Below are positions 1-7,662 of a stretch of DNA of 11,323 nucleotides, one piece after another. The DNA lies in assembly GCA_041672385.1 (NCBI GenBank), contig JBAYZQ010000064.1:1-11323 (forward strand), in the 5' to 3' direction. Positions within the stretch are counted from its first letter, which is position 1. The number at the start of each line of letters is the position of its first letter. The notes under the pieces are model-generated. The model was not told the DNA's origin. It worked only from the letters and a program-made list of their open reading frames with translations, and did not search any database. Source of the DNA: JBAYZQ01 sp041672385. Lineage in GTDB: Bacteria; Spirochaetota; Spirochaetia; Sphaerochaetales; Sphaerochaetaceae. The translations under genes and the position numbers were made by a program.

Positions 1-270
1 TTCATTGCCCCAGATACCATCCAAAAAAGCTTAAATTTAGACAATGATATCGAAATAGCTATTCATAAACTTGAAAAAATCAATGAAATTGTAAAAGTTT
101 TACCAGGTATTGATTGTGGACTTTGTGGAGCCCCTACTTGTTTTTGTTTAGCTGAAGACATCTCCCAAAAGAAGGCAAGCATTAGACAATGTGCTGTTCT
201 TCGTTTGAGAGATTCACAGGGACTTAATACTCTTGCCAAGATTTGGGGAGAAAAAATTTCTAGTAACTAA
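1..270 (+). CDS. Iron-sulfur protein, C-terminal fragment (hydrogenase-like protein with C-terminal FeS domain)
   Basis: Reading frame 1 is open from the window edge to a TAA at 268-270 and gives the last 89 residues of a longer protein. Cysteines at fragment residues 39, 42, 47 and 64 form a CX2CX4CX16C pattern inside DCGLCGAPTC, followed by LAEDI. This is the signature of the small 4Fe-4S FeS domain found in RnfB and at the C-terminus of hydrogenase-like Fe-S proteins encoded beside hydABC in anaerobes. The domain call is made directly from the cysteine pattern. The claim that the missing N-terminus is a hydrogenase large-subunit-like module is inference, supported by the hydA gene at the other end of the window. 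An RnfB-like or corrinoid-type Fe-S protein is the alternative. The gene converges on the M16C peptidase gene and its stop overlaps that gene's stop. Confidence 0.8.
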   Translation, partial: FIAPDTIQKSLNLDNDIEIAIHKLEKINEIVKVLPGIDCGLCGAPTCFCLAEDISQKKASIRQCAVLRLRDSQGLNTLAKIWGEKISSN

Positions 271-3170
271 AAAACTATTTCCTGATAAGGTTCTTCAATA
301 TTATTTTTTTCTAGAAGTTCTTTTTTTGCTATTGTAACAAATTTTCCCTTATCAAACTGAGAAACTATATATTTTGCCGCCTTTTTTACATCTTCTACCG
401 TTATTTGAAGTATTTTTTTGAAAGATTCATCTCTATACTCTTGAGAATATCCATAGAGTTCAAGAATCCAAACTGTCATACTTTCTGCCTCAGAAGATTT
501 CGGTCGAAGCTCAAGTCCCACCAATGAAAGAATATTTTTTTCAAGTTGTTTTGCATCAATTCCATTTTTTGCAATAGCTTCCAACACTTCTTTAAAAGCA
601 TCCCTAGTTTGACCTATATGAGGATCTCTATAGGAATAGAAGGTCATTAAACCTTCTTGAGCATCAAAAGACGCCCCTGCTGCATAAGCTCCACCTATTG
701 AACGAATTTTATCCCAAAGAATTCCTGTTGAAAGCACTTTTGAAAGGATTGTAGTAGCTTGTTTTATTAACAAATCTTTAAATTTTAAAGGAATTGTAAA
801 AGCATTATAGGAAACTAAAGGTGAATCAAAAAAATAAGCCTCTGTTTTGGTTTCTATTTCTTGAAATTTATAGAATTCTTTATTAATTTCAATTTTCTTT
901 CCTTTAGACTCAAAACTATCAATAAAAAGCTTTAAGGCCTCTTTAGCTTTTTTCATCAGTTTTTCATCAGTAGTAATTTGACACTGAATTCTATTCTTAT
1001 CAACAAGTTTCTGTCTTAAGTTTTCTAATTTTTGACTTATTACCTTAATTTCACACTTGGACAGATTCTTCAAATACTCACCTTGAGAAATACCGTTAGT
1101 AAGCTCTTTCTCTTTTACAAAAGGAGAAAAACCAAAGCCAGCTCTGCTAGCTGCATAGAAAATAACATTTTGAGTAAATTCAGAACTAAAGCTTGTCACT
1201 AAATCGGTAATAGCACTATTAATTCTTTTACTTGAAGTTAAATCACCCTTTTGAAAAAGATGAGAAATAAAACTTAAAGCAGGTTTACTATCTTCAATCA
1301 AAGTTTTTGCATAAATATTTAATATTGAATATGGCTTTTTTGTTTTTATTTTTCTTCCATTTAATAATGAAAAACTACTTGCTCCTGTCAAAAATCTTAA
1401 GCGAAGTGCTACTTGTGTATAATCTAAATCATCAACCCCGGTCATTTGCAATAAGGTTATTAAAAGAGGAAGTAACATATGTTCTTCTTCATTCAAATCC
1501 ACAGTATTTAAACCAATTGAGAAATAACATATCCCATTTGTTCTTAAATTTTGTAAGGTTAAAGGCCTTGATGAGAAGGTAGTTTTTTCATGAGGATAAG
1601 GATGAAGGGACAAAGGAATATCTTCTCGAGTCAAAAAGGGAACACTTTTTAAAGCCTCTTCATCCTCTTCTTTTGAACTGAAAATTTGAATTTCTTTTTC
1701 TTTATTTTCACTTTCCTCTTGGGTTTGTTCTTTTAATAAGGAATGAATACTTTCTTCAAGATTCTTGTTGAAGTTTTCATCAGGGTAAACTGTAAGCAAT
1801 ACTCTTTGGGGGTTTTCAATTAAGTTTTCTTTAATCCATCTTCCAAAGAAATCTTTTTCATTTGATAGCTTCTTTTTTAAAGTTTCAAAAGTTTTCTTTT
1901 TTTGAAGAACATCAAAAGGGTTTCCCTCAAACATCCATCCTCTTAGACTTCTTTTGCAAGCTTCATAACCAAAAGGATTATTTGATCGGGCATTTTCCAA
2001 AAAACTAAACTCAATGCTTTTTAAACTTGTTTCAACAGTTTGACTATCTATTGAATCTTCAACAATTTTTTTTAAAGTTTCCATAAAGAAATCTTCTATT
2101 TTCTTACTATTTTCTCTTTCGGCTCCTGAAAAACCAACAGAAAAAACCATTTGCCTAAAACTGGCTGTCATACCACTTTCACTGCTTAAATCCTCCCCTA
2201 ATTCAGATTCTGTCACCGCTCTATAGAGAAGAGCTCCAGGGTTTCCTAAAAGCAAATCAACAATAATATTCAATATTAAAACCTGTAATGGGTCTGCAGA
2301 ATTAGAAACAGCCCAGTTCAAACTAATGTTGCTTTTTCTAGCCTTTGGGCCTGGGACTGAATAACTTACAGGACTTGTTAAAGAAGATATTTCTTTTTGT
2401 TTTTCAATTGCTTTAAATTGTTTGTCTTTTAAATACTCTTGATCAAGATAACTTAAATAGGGTCTTATATCTAATTTTCCATAAATAAATAAATAACAGT
2501 TTGAAGGATGATACCATTTCTTATAAGTTTCTAGATAACTTTCAAAGGAAAGCGTAGGTATTTCTTGAATATCTCCACCACTGTCGTTCTCAAAACAAGA
2601 ACCTTTGAATAAGGAGCTTGTTGAAAACTTAGAAACAACTGCTTCCTGATCAGAATAGTCGCCCTGCATTTCATTGAAAACTACTCCAGCCATCTTTCCA
2701 TTTTCTTTTGTTCCAATCTGTCTTATTCCTTCACTTTCAAAAGAAACTTTCCTTAATAAAGGAGAAAAGACACTGTCACTATAGACATAGAAGATATTAT
2801 CAAAATCTTTTTTCAAGGGAGAAGCAAAAGGAAAACAAGTACAATAGGGTGTTGTATAGGCATTTAAATAAGAATTTACACTTCCCTGTGTCATTTGACT
2901 AAAGGGATCTCTTACTGGAACTTTTTTTGAGCCTGATAGAACAGTATGTTCAATAATATGAAAAACTCCAGTTGAGTCAAAAGGAAGAGTTTTAAAGCAA
3001 AAACTTGCAAAAAGTTCTTCATCTTGATTTTCCAAATGAAAGACTTCCATATGTGTCTGCTTATGACGATATAGAATGCCTTTCCCATTATAATCTTTCA
3101 ATTCAATTTCTTTTATTTTTTCAAAGTTCTGTAAAGAATCCTTTGAGTATGTCGTAAACAAGTTTTTCAT
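267..3170 (-). CDS. M16C family zinc metallopeptidase (PreP/Cym1-like oligopeptidase)
   Basis: This 967-residue protein has the length usual for M16C enzymes, which fold as two M16 halves enclosing a chamber and degrade oligopeptides. The inverted zinc motif HxxEH is at residues 71-75 (HIIEH), with H71 and H75 as ligands and E74 as the base. The distal zinc ligand is E167 in GVVFNEMQG. The family segment LNAYTTPYCTCFPFAS begins near residue 102. An acidic linker at about 480-508 joins the halves, and TNGI near 544 is typical of the M16C-associated region. In the second half GGAY (826) and SYRDP (846-850) match the conserved substrate-binding Arg/Tyr region. No signal peptide is visible, so the enzyme is probably cytoplasmic. 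The ATG at 3170 lies inside the upstream lipoprotein gene, and a GGAGG sits 12 nt before it, a rather long spacing. It is the last gene of the pepT run. Confidence 0.95.
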   Translation of the reverse strand: MKNLFTTYSKDSLQNFEKIKEIELKDYNGKGILYRHKQTHMEVFHLENQDEELFASFCFKTLPFDSTGVFHIIEHTVLSGSKKVPVRDPFSQMTQGSVNSYLNAYTTPYCTCFPFASPLKKDFDNIFYVYSDSVFSPLLRKVSFESEGIRQIGTKENGKMAGVVFNEMQGDYSDQEAVVSKFSTSSLFKGSCFENDSGGDIQEIPTLSFESYLETYKKWYHPSNCYLFIYGKLDIRPYLSYLDQEYLKDKQFKAIEKQKEISSLTSPVSYSVPGPKARKSNISLNWAVSNSADPLQVLILNIIVDLLLGNPGALLYRAVTESELGEDLSSESGMTASFRQMVFSVGFSGAERENSKKIEDFFMETLKKIVEDSIDSQTVETSLKSIEFSFLENARSNNPFGYEACKRSLRGWMFEGNPFDVLQKKKTFETLKKKLSNEKDFFGRWIKENLIENPQRVLLTVYPDENFNKNLEESIHSLLKEQTQEESENKEKEIQIFSSKEEDEEALKSVPFLTREDIPLSLHPYPHEKTTFSSRPLTLQNLRTNGICYFSIGLNTVDLNEEEHMLLPLLITLLQMTGVDDLDYTQVALRLRFLTGASSFSLLNGRKIKTKKPYSILNIYAKTLIEDSKPALSFISHLFQKGDLTSSKRINSAITDLVTSFSSEFTQNVIFYAASRAGFGFSPFVKEKELTNGISQGEYLKNLSKCEIKVISQKLENLRQKLVDKNRIQCQITTDEKLMKKAKEALKLFIDSFESKGKKIEINKEFYKFQEIETKTEAYFFDSPLVSYNAFTIPLKFKDLLIKQATTILSKVLSTGILWDKIRSIGGAYAAGASFDAQEGLMTFYSYRDPHIGQTRDAFKEVLEAIAKNGIDAKQLEKNILSLVGLELRPKSSEAESMTVWILELYGYSQEYRDESFKKILQITVEDVKKAAKYIVSQFDKGKFVTIAKKELLEKNNIEEPYQEIVF

Positions 3171-4530
3171 AAACGTCAGTTGCCTCCATTATTGCATCAT
3201 CTTTGATTTTAGAAATTTTACTGAGTTGTAAATCAGGAGCATTATATATTAACGTATCAGTAGAAAAATCTTTAACAGCAACTGAGCCATTTATAGAAAC
3301 AATATAATAATCAGGCCTCTGAATAATTTCATCCACTCCCATTCTGCAAAGAACAAGATATCTGTTTCCTGGTAAATTAGTCAAGAAGTCTTCTTCTAAT
3401 TTGTTATCATCGTCACTTTCCTCTCCATAAAACGAAATCATCTTTATTCCATCTTTTATAAAAAGAGCTTGTATTTTATCGGTCAAGCTTTTGGATTCTA
3501 AAAATTCTCCTTTGTCATTAAATTGAAGAACATTTATTCCTATTCCGTCTTTTAATGGAAATTTCTTAGAATACAAAAAAATCCCTTCAAGTGATGAAAG
3601 TAAATCTTCAAATTCTACTTTGTAGTTTTCATCTAGAAGTGAATAAAATTTATCATAATTTTTTCCAAGATAAAATGAGAAAGTTACCTCTGAAGAGGAA
3701 AGAAGGTTGGGATAAAGATTATGAAAATCAAACTCCCCTTTATTTCCAGAACTAAAAACAAAGACATCAGGATAAATTTCTCCTTTGAGATTTTCTAGAT
3801 TTACCTTGGCTTGGATATTTGCATTTAGAACCTTACTTTCCAAAAATCTATTTTTTCTCCTTACCTGTACTTTACACTCTACATTATCTGTGTCTTTTTC
3901 ATTAATAATCAATTTCAAGTCTGAAAGTAGATCAAAGGCTTTATCTACCAAAGTATTAAAACCTAATTCTTCGGGTAGATAATCATTAGTGGAAGCTAAA
4001 TTAGCTGCCTGGAAGTAAAAATCAAGAGCTTCTAAATCAAGGTTTTTTCGATAGAAGGCTTCAGCCTTTTTAACAAGAGTTTCAACTTGTTGTTGAAGAA
4101 GCAAATTCTCACGATAAATGGAACTTTTTGCCAAAAACAACTTATCTTCACTACAAACGCCAAGCAAATGAACTACTACCTTCCCGTCCCCATCTTTAGA
4201 AAGATTCTTATTGCTAATAACAAAAGAATACTCAGCTATTGCTTTTGTCGTGGTTAATTCTCGATATTTTGTTGTGGTAATATCTTCCCCAAGAAGATTA
4301 GAAATTTGGCTAAGCATATCTTGATAGGCAAAAAGTGTAGCTTGATATTCATCTACTGCTACTCCCTTGCTAACAAAAGAATATTCACCAGATCTATTAG
4401 AATAGGAGGTAACCCAAGAAGGGTATTCTATAAGTGAAAAATCTAAAGATTTATTTAGGGTGCTACAAGAAGCACAAACTAAGAGGACTACAGAAACATA
4501 TAAAATTATTATTTTTCTTACCTTTTTCAC
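3121..4530 (-). CDS. LPP20-like lipoprotein with possible CsgG/FlgT-like C-terminal domain
   Basis: This 469-residue protein starts with GTG at 4530, preceded by GAGGT five bases upstream. Residues 1-22 form a lipoprotein signal peptide: KKVRK, a hydrophobic run, then CAS before the lipidated Cys22. Residues about 37-140 (starting PSWV, then VSKGVAVDEYQATLFAYQDML) look like an LPP20-type domain. Residues 145-182 resemble a single TPR-like helical hairpin (KAEAFYRKN..EALDFYFQAANLA). The middle (about 215-290) is beta-rich. The last part (about 328-469), with repeated NGSVAVKDFSTDTLIY-type strands and a final amphipathic helix, resembles the CsgG/FlgT-like fold associated with LPP20 modules. 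That last assignment is inference. Its neighbours are a barrel-like protein upstream (8 bp gap) and the M16C peptidase downstream (50 bp overlap), which suggests translational coupling. The location is expected to be the outer membrane or periplasmic face. Confidence 0.85.
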   Translation of the reverse strand: MKKVRKIIILYVSVVLLVCASCSTLNKSLDFSLIEYPSWVTSYSNRSGEYSFVSKGVAVDEYQATLFAYQDMLSQISNLLGEDITTTKYRELTTTKAIAEYSFVISNKNLSKDGDGKVVVHLLGVCSEDKLFLAKSSIYRENLLLQQQVETLVKKAEAFYRKNLDLEALDFYFQAANLASTNDYLPEELGFNTLVDKAFDLLSDLKLIINEKDTDNVECKVQVRRKNRFLESKVLNANIQAKVNLENLKGEIYPDVFVFSSGNKGEFDFHNLYPNLLSSSEVTFSFYLGKNYDKFYSLLDENYKVEFEDLLSSLEGIFLYSKKFPLKDGIGINVLQFNDKGEFLESKSLTDKIQALFIKDGIKMISFYGEESDDDNKLEEDFLTNLPGNRYLVLCRMGVDEIIQRPDYYIVSINGSVAVKDFSTDTLIYNAPDLQLSKISKIKDDAIMEATDVYEKLVYDILKGFFTEL

Positions 4531-4538
4531 TTTTTACC

Positions 4539-5492
4539 TCAAAAATTAAACACAAGAGCTAGGGCAAAGTTATTTTTTACATCTATTTCGTCAACAGAAG
4601 ATTGATAGAGGTTAAAATTATCCCATTTTATTCTATAAGCCAAATTCTTCATAAATCTATGTTCATACCATAATCCATAATTCACACAAAAGTTAAGTTG
4701 AGTTCCATAAATCAACCCCAAGGTCGCATATGCACTCAAACAGGCATTGCTTATCATAGAAAAATCAGTATTAAAAATCCGGCTTAAGGGTAATTCCATT
4801 AGAACACCTAGATCTCCATAAACTAAATTAGGGTAAATTAAGCCTGCCCTAACATAATAAGAAAAAGGGTAAACTCTAGTACGGCTAAAGAAATCAATAT
4901 TTGCCGTTTTAGTTCCCCCGCCAATTGATAAAGATGAAATTTTTCTTCTTGGTTCTAACCAAAGTCCAACAACTTCATACTTTGAATAAAAGTGATCAAG
5001 TAAAACAACATTCTCATTCACGTTGCTTACTATTGTCACTCCTAAATCTTTGTCGAAAGCATTTCTAAAAGTGAAACAATCTCCTTTCTTCACAGTTTCC
5101 TTAAAAAAGGAAACTGAAGAAAACTCATTTTTCCAAATGTAATCCAAACGAGGATTATCATCTTCAAAGAAAGCTTGAATATCATATTCCAACTGTAAAG
5201 CAACACTTTCAATTATTACTTCTGGTTTTTTTTCATCAAAAAGAACTGAAACTCTTTCTTCAAGGGTTTTATCTTTATATTTTAAAACAATTTCGGATTT
5301 TAACCAAATTTTATCTTGATAAAGAGTCTCATCAGTCTCAGTCTTTTCATTTATTTGAACTTCTTCAGGTAAAGCAAAATTAGAAAAGGCTTTTTCTACT
5401 CCTTGCCTAACATAAACCTCATAGTCTGAGGCCCATAAAACACCAGTAAGAATTATCAAAATAAAAAATGTAAAAAAGACCGTTTTTCTCAT
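4539..5492 (-). CDS. Secreted protein with probable C-terminal outer-membrane beta-barrel, unknown function
   Basis: This is a 317-residue protein whose family I do not recognise. Residues 1-22 are a clear signal peptide (RK, then a hydrophobic stretch ending VLWAS) with no lipobox. Residues about 23-180 are mixed and charged and look soluble. From about 185 to the end the sequence has alternating aromatic and hydrophobic strands with glycines, such as YYVRAGLIY, YGDLGVLMEL and NYGLWYEHRF. It finishes FALALVFNF, so the last residue is phenylalanine in an alternating strand, which is the usual signal for outer-membrane barrel insertion. The barrel call is inference from this pattern. The ATG at 5492 follows the pepT stop by only 2 bp and its weak GGGA ribosome site lies within the end of pepT. 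The TGA stop overlaps the ribosome site of the next lipoprotein gene. This spacing argues strongly for one transcript. Confidence 0.8.
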   Translation of the reverse strand: MRKTVFFTFFILIILTGVLWASDYEVYVRQGVEKAFSNFALPEEVQINEKTETDETLYQDKIWLKSEIVLKYKDKTLEERVSVLFDEKKPEVIIESVALQLEYDIQAFFEDDNPRLDYIWKNEFSSVSFFKETVKKGDCFTFRNAFDKDLGVTIVSNVNENVVLLDHFYSKYEVVGLWLEPRRKISSLSIGGGTKTANIDFFSRTRVYPFSYYVRAGLIYPNLVYGDLGVLMELPLSRIFNTDFSMISNACLSAYATLGLIYGTQLNFCVNYGLWYEHRFMKNLAYRIKWDNFNLYQSSVDEIDVKNNFALALVFNF

Positions 5493-5494
5493 TT

Positions 5495-6718
5495 TTATTC
5501 CCAGATTCTAATAATCTCAAGTATTAATTTTGTGGCATCAACCATTGCAGGAAGTGCAGCCCATTCTTTTAAGCTGTGAAGATTATGAGATCCAACAAAA
5601 ATATTTGGACAAACAATACCTCTCTCTGCTAAATCAGCACCATCCGTACCACCTCTAATTAATTCTTCATAAAGAGGCATTTTTAAGTTCTGTCCGGCTT
5701 TATACATCAAATCAACTGATTTTGGATTTTTTTTAGCACTTGCTGCCATATTCTTATAAATAACTTTGCCATCCACTTCAATTCTTGAACCTGGATACAT
5801 TGCCTGCAAGGTCTCACCAAGACGTTTAAGAGCATCATAACGACGATCAATGTTCTTAATATCAAAATCTCTTAGAAATATTGTAGCTTCTGCTTCAACT
5901 CCATTACCTTTAAATTCTAAACAACAATAAAATCCAAAACGTCCATCTGTAGCTTCTGGACTTTCAGCTTGATTGATGAAATCAATATATTTTGCACCTA
6001 AAGTTACTGCATTAACCATTTTGCCTCTTGCTGTGCCCAAATGGATTGATACACCATGGAATTTTACTTTTACAGTTGCAGCATTAAAACATTCAGTATT
6101 TACAGCATATCTTGGTCCACCGTCTAAAGTATAACAAGTCCTACTTTTAATTGCTTCATAAGGGAAGTTATCCATTCCACCTCCAGTTTCTTCATCACTG
6201 GTAAAAATAATTTCAATGTCAGGATGTTTGATTTCTGGATTTTTAACAAGATATTCAACAGCTGTCATTATTTCAGCCACTCCTGCTTTATCATCTCCAC
6301 CAAGTAGACTTGTTCCATCGGTAACAATAAGAGTTTCACCAATATAAGATTCAAGCTCACTATTATCTTCGCTTTTTATCTGTAGTCCATTTTTTAGTGT
6401 AATATCCAAACCATCATACTTCTCAATAACCTGAGCTTTAACACCATTCCCTTTAACATCACTTGCTGTATCAACATGGGCCATAAAAGAAACTGGAGGC
6501 AAGTCACTATCACCTTCAAGAGTAGCTATTACATAGCCCTTGTCATGAAGTATAACTTTCTTCAAACCCAAGTCTTTAAGTTCTTTTTCCAACATCTTTA
6601 AAAGATCCCACTGGCAATCTGTGGTTGGAACTTTCTCACCAGAAAAATGAGGATCACTCTGACTGTCAACTACTACATATCTTAGAAAATTATCTAATAC
6701 CGATTTGTTTAAATTCAT
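5495..6718 (-). CDS. pepT: Peptidase T (tripeptide aminopeptidase, M20B)
   Basis: This 407-residue protein has the full length of peptidase T, a cytoplasmic di-zinc aminopeptidase that releases the N-terminal residue from tripeptides. The metal and catalytic residues can be placed by motif. H81 and the catalytic-site D83 are in AHVDT. D142 in LLGGDDKAG bridges the metals. E176-E177 are in SDEETGGG, where E176 is the expected general base. D199 is in TLDGG and H381 is in SHNLHS. The family motifs LRYV..DSQSDP near the N-terminus and IRGGTDGADL (354-363) are also present, so the enzyme should be active. There is no signal peptide. The start ATG has AGGAG six bases upstream and a good promoter within about 50 bp. 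It is the first gene of the run that ends with the M16C peptidase, so its product may complete the breakdown of peptides released by that enzyme. Confidence 0.97.
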   Translation of the reverse strand: MNLNKSVLDNFLRYVVVDSQSDPHFSGEKVPTTDCQWDLLKMLEKELKDLGLKKVILHDKGYVIATLEGDSDLPPVSFMAHVDTASDVKGNGVKAQVIEKYDGLDITLKNGLQIKSEDNSELESYIGETLIVTDGTSLLGGDDKAGVAEIMTAVEYLVKNPEIKHPDIEIIFTSDEETGGGMDNFPYEAIKSRTCYTLDGGPRYAVNTECFNAATVKVKFHGVSIHLGTARGKMVNAVTLGAKYIDFINQAESPEATDGRFGFYCCLEFKGNGVEAEATIFLRDFDIKNIDRRYDALKRLGETLQAMYPGSRIEVDGKVIYKNMAASAKKNPKSVDLMYKAGQNLKMPLYEELIRGGTDGADLAERGIVCPNIFVGSHNLHSLKEWAALPAMVDATKLILEIIRIWE

Positions 6719-6724
6719 AAAAAA

Positions 6725-6729
6725 CTCCT
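6725..6729 (-). promoter_or_regulatory. Ribosome binding site of pepT
   Basis: On the - strand this reads AGGAG, six bases before the ATG at 6718, and it supports that start. Confidence 0.75.
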
Positions 6730-6735
6730 ATGCCC

Positions 6736-6764
6736 ATTATCACATAAAGAGCATAAGAGTACAA
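6736..6764 (-). promoter_or_regulatory. Probable sigma-70 promoter for pepT
   Basis: On the - strand there is TTGTAC (6764-6759), a 17 bp spacer and GATAAT (6741-6736). A TG one base before the -10 element makes it an extended -10 promoter. The -35 matches consensus only in TTG, but the -10 is 5 of 6. The predicted start of transcription leaves a short leader of roughly 10-15 nt before the ATG, enough for the AGGAG site. Inverted arms CCATTAT/ATAATGG (6734-6740 and 6764-6770) overlay both elements. Confidence 0.5.
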
Positions 6765-6792
6765 TAATGGATAATAACAAAGTTATTTTTTT

Positions 6793-7650
6793 TTAAGCTT
6801 GTATATTGTAATGAGCTAGCATTGGTTTAACCATGTCCATTATTTGATAAATAGAGAAAACACATACTACTATTCCAGTCACAACTGGGCCTTGTTTCAT
6901 AGTATTTCCAACAGCAATAATACTTGCTGCTAAAGCATAATCAGCACTAGGAGTTGTGGTTACTTCTTCAATCCAGTCAGAAAAAGCCTTTGAAGATTGA
7001 TTGGGTTTATCAAGTTTATAATAATCATAAATTGATAAAACAGTAGAGGCTAAAATACCAGCAGAAATTGAAATGGCTGCTGCTGCAGAAACCTTTCCCC
7101 AGAAGACTACATTAGGCATACATGCATAAACAATTCCCGCAGTCAGCAATACAATAGATCTAATTACGAGTCTCTTTAAATCTTTAAGAAAAGCTTCCTT
7201 TTGTTCTAAAGGCATAGATCGTGAAATTGAATTCTCAATAACTCTTAATTCTTCTCCAGTTTCTTTTTCAGTCTCTTCAACAGTTTTAACAAGATTTGAA
7301 TACTGAGTATCGTTTACCAGCTCTTTAGCTTCTGATAGAACTTCATCAACATCATAAGAATTCTTAACCGAATAACAAAAATTCAAATAAACTTGTCCAT
7401 TTTCTTCTTCAAGAGTTCTATTTACAATATCACATCCTTGTAGGCCTTCTAACTTAGATAAATCCATTTCTTCTTCAAGATAAGGAGAGATCAAATCATA
7501 CTGTTCATCGACAATACTTGATACCGAGCGGTTTCTTTCATCCTCAGACACTTGTGCTCTATAAGGTTGGGCCCATTCCATTGAACAACTGATAATACAT
7601 AAAACCAGTACTAGTACAATACCAGTATTAATCATTCTTTTTACTCTCAA
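6793..7650 (-). CDS. Lipoprotein with several membrane helices, unknown function
   Basis: I place the start at the TTG at 7650, giving 285 residues. AGGGAGG lies five bases upstream of it, and the resulting N-terminus is a textbook lipoprotein signal (RVKR, hydrophobic run, IIS before Cys22). An in-frame ATG at 7677 would add nine residues and run into the upstream gene. The ATG at 7635 is too far from the ribosome site. After the Cys there is a charged domain (about 25-160) rich in Glu with helical heptad-like stretches. This is followed by hydrophobic segments at about 161-178, 186-207 and 255-273, with a weaker one near 238-249. A lipid anchor plus transmembrane helices in one protein is unusual. 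The family is not recognised. It is the last gene of a three-gene cassette, 10 bp after the small barrel gene. No clear terminator follows before the pepT promoter. Confidence 0.82.
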   Translation of the reverse strand: MRVKRMINTGIVLVLVLCIISCSMEWAQPYRAQVSEDERNRSVSSIVDEQYDLISPYLEEEMDLSKLEGLQGCDIVNRTLEEENGQVYLNFCYSVKNSYDVDEVLSEAKELVNDTQYSNLVKTVEETEKETGEELRVIENSISRSMPLEQKEAFLKDLKRLVIRSIVLLTAGIVYACMPNVVFWGKVSAAAAISISAGILASTVLSIYDYYKLDKPNQSSKAFSDWIEEVTTTPSADYALAASIIAVGNTMKQGPVVTGIVVCVFSIYQIMDMVKPMLAHYNIQA

Positions 7651-7655
7651 AACTA

Positions 7656-7662
7656 CCTCCCT
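7656..7662 (-). promoter_or_regulatory. Strong ribosome binding site that selects a TTG start
   Basis: On the - strand this reads AGGGAGG. It overlaps the TAG stop of the upstream barrel gene (7663-7661) and sits five bases before the TTG at 7650. That spacing is ideal for TTG, whereas the next in-frame ATG (7635) is about 20 bases away. Confidence 0.7.

Noticed and set aside
251..265. Weak palindrome AGAAA-AAA-TTTCT near the convergent stops as a terminator
   Set aside because: It is only five A/T-dominated pairs, has no stable stem and no T-run after it, so it is too weak to call.
1307..1582. 91-residue open frame on the + strand inside the M16C gene
   Set aside because: It lies wholly antisense to a well-supported conserved gene, has no ribosome site or recognisable motif, and is a by-product of AT-rich codons.
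6771..6792. AATAAC-AAA-GTTATT followed by a T-run on the + strand, resembling a terminator
   Set aside because: The stem has a single G-C pair, no + strand gene lies upstream, and on the - strand the T-run is on the wrong side, so it cannot end the lipoprotein cassette.
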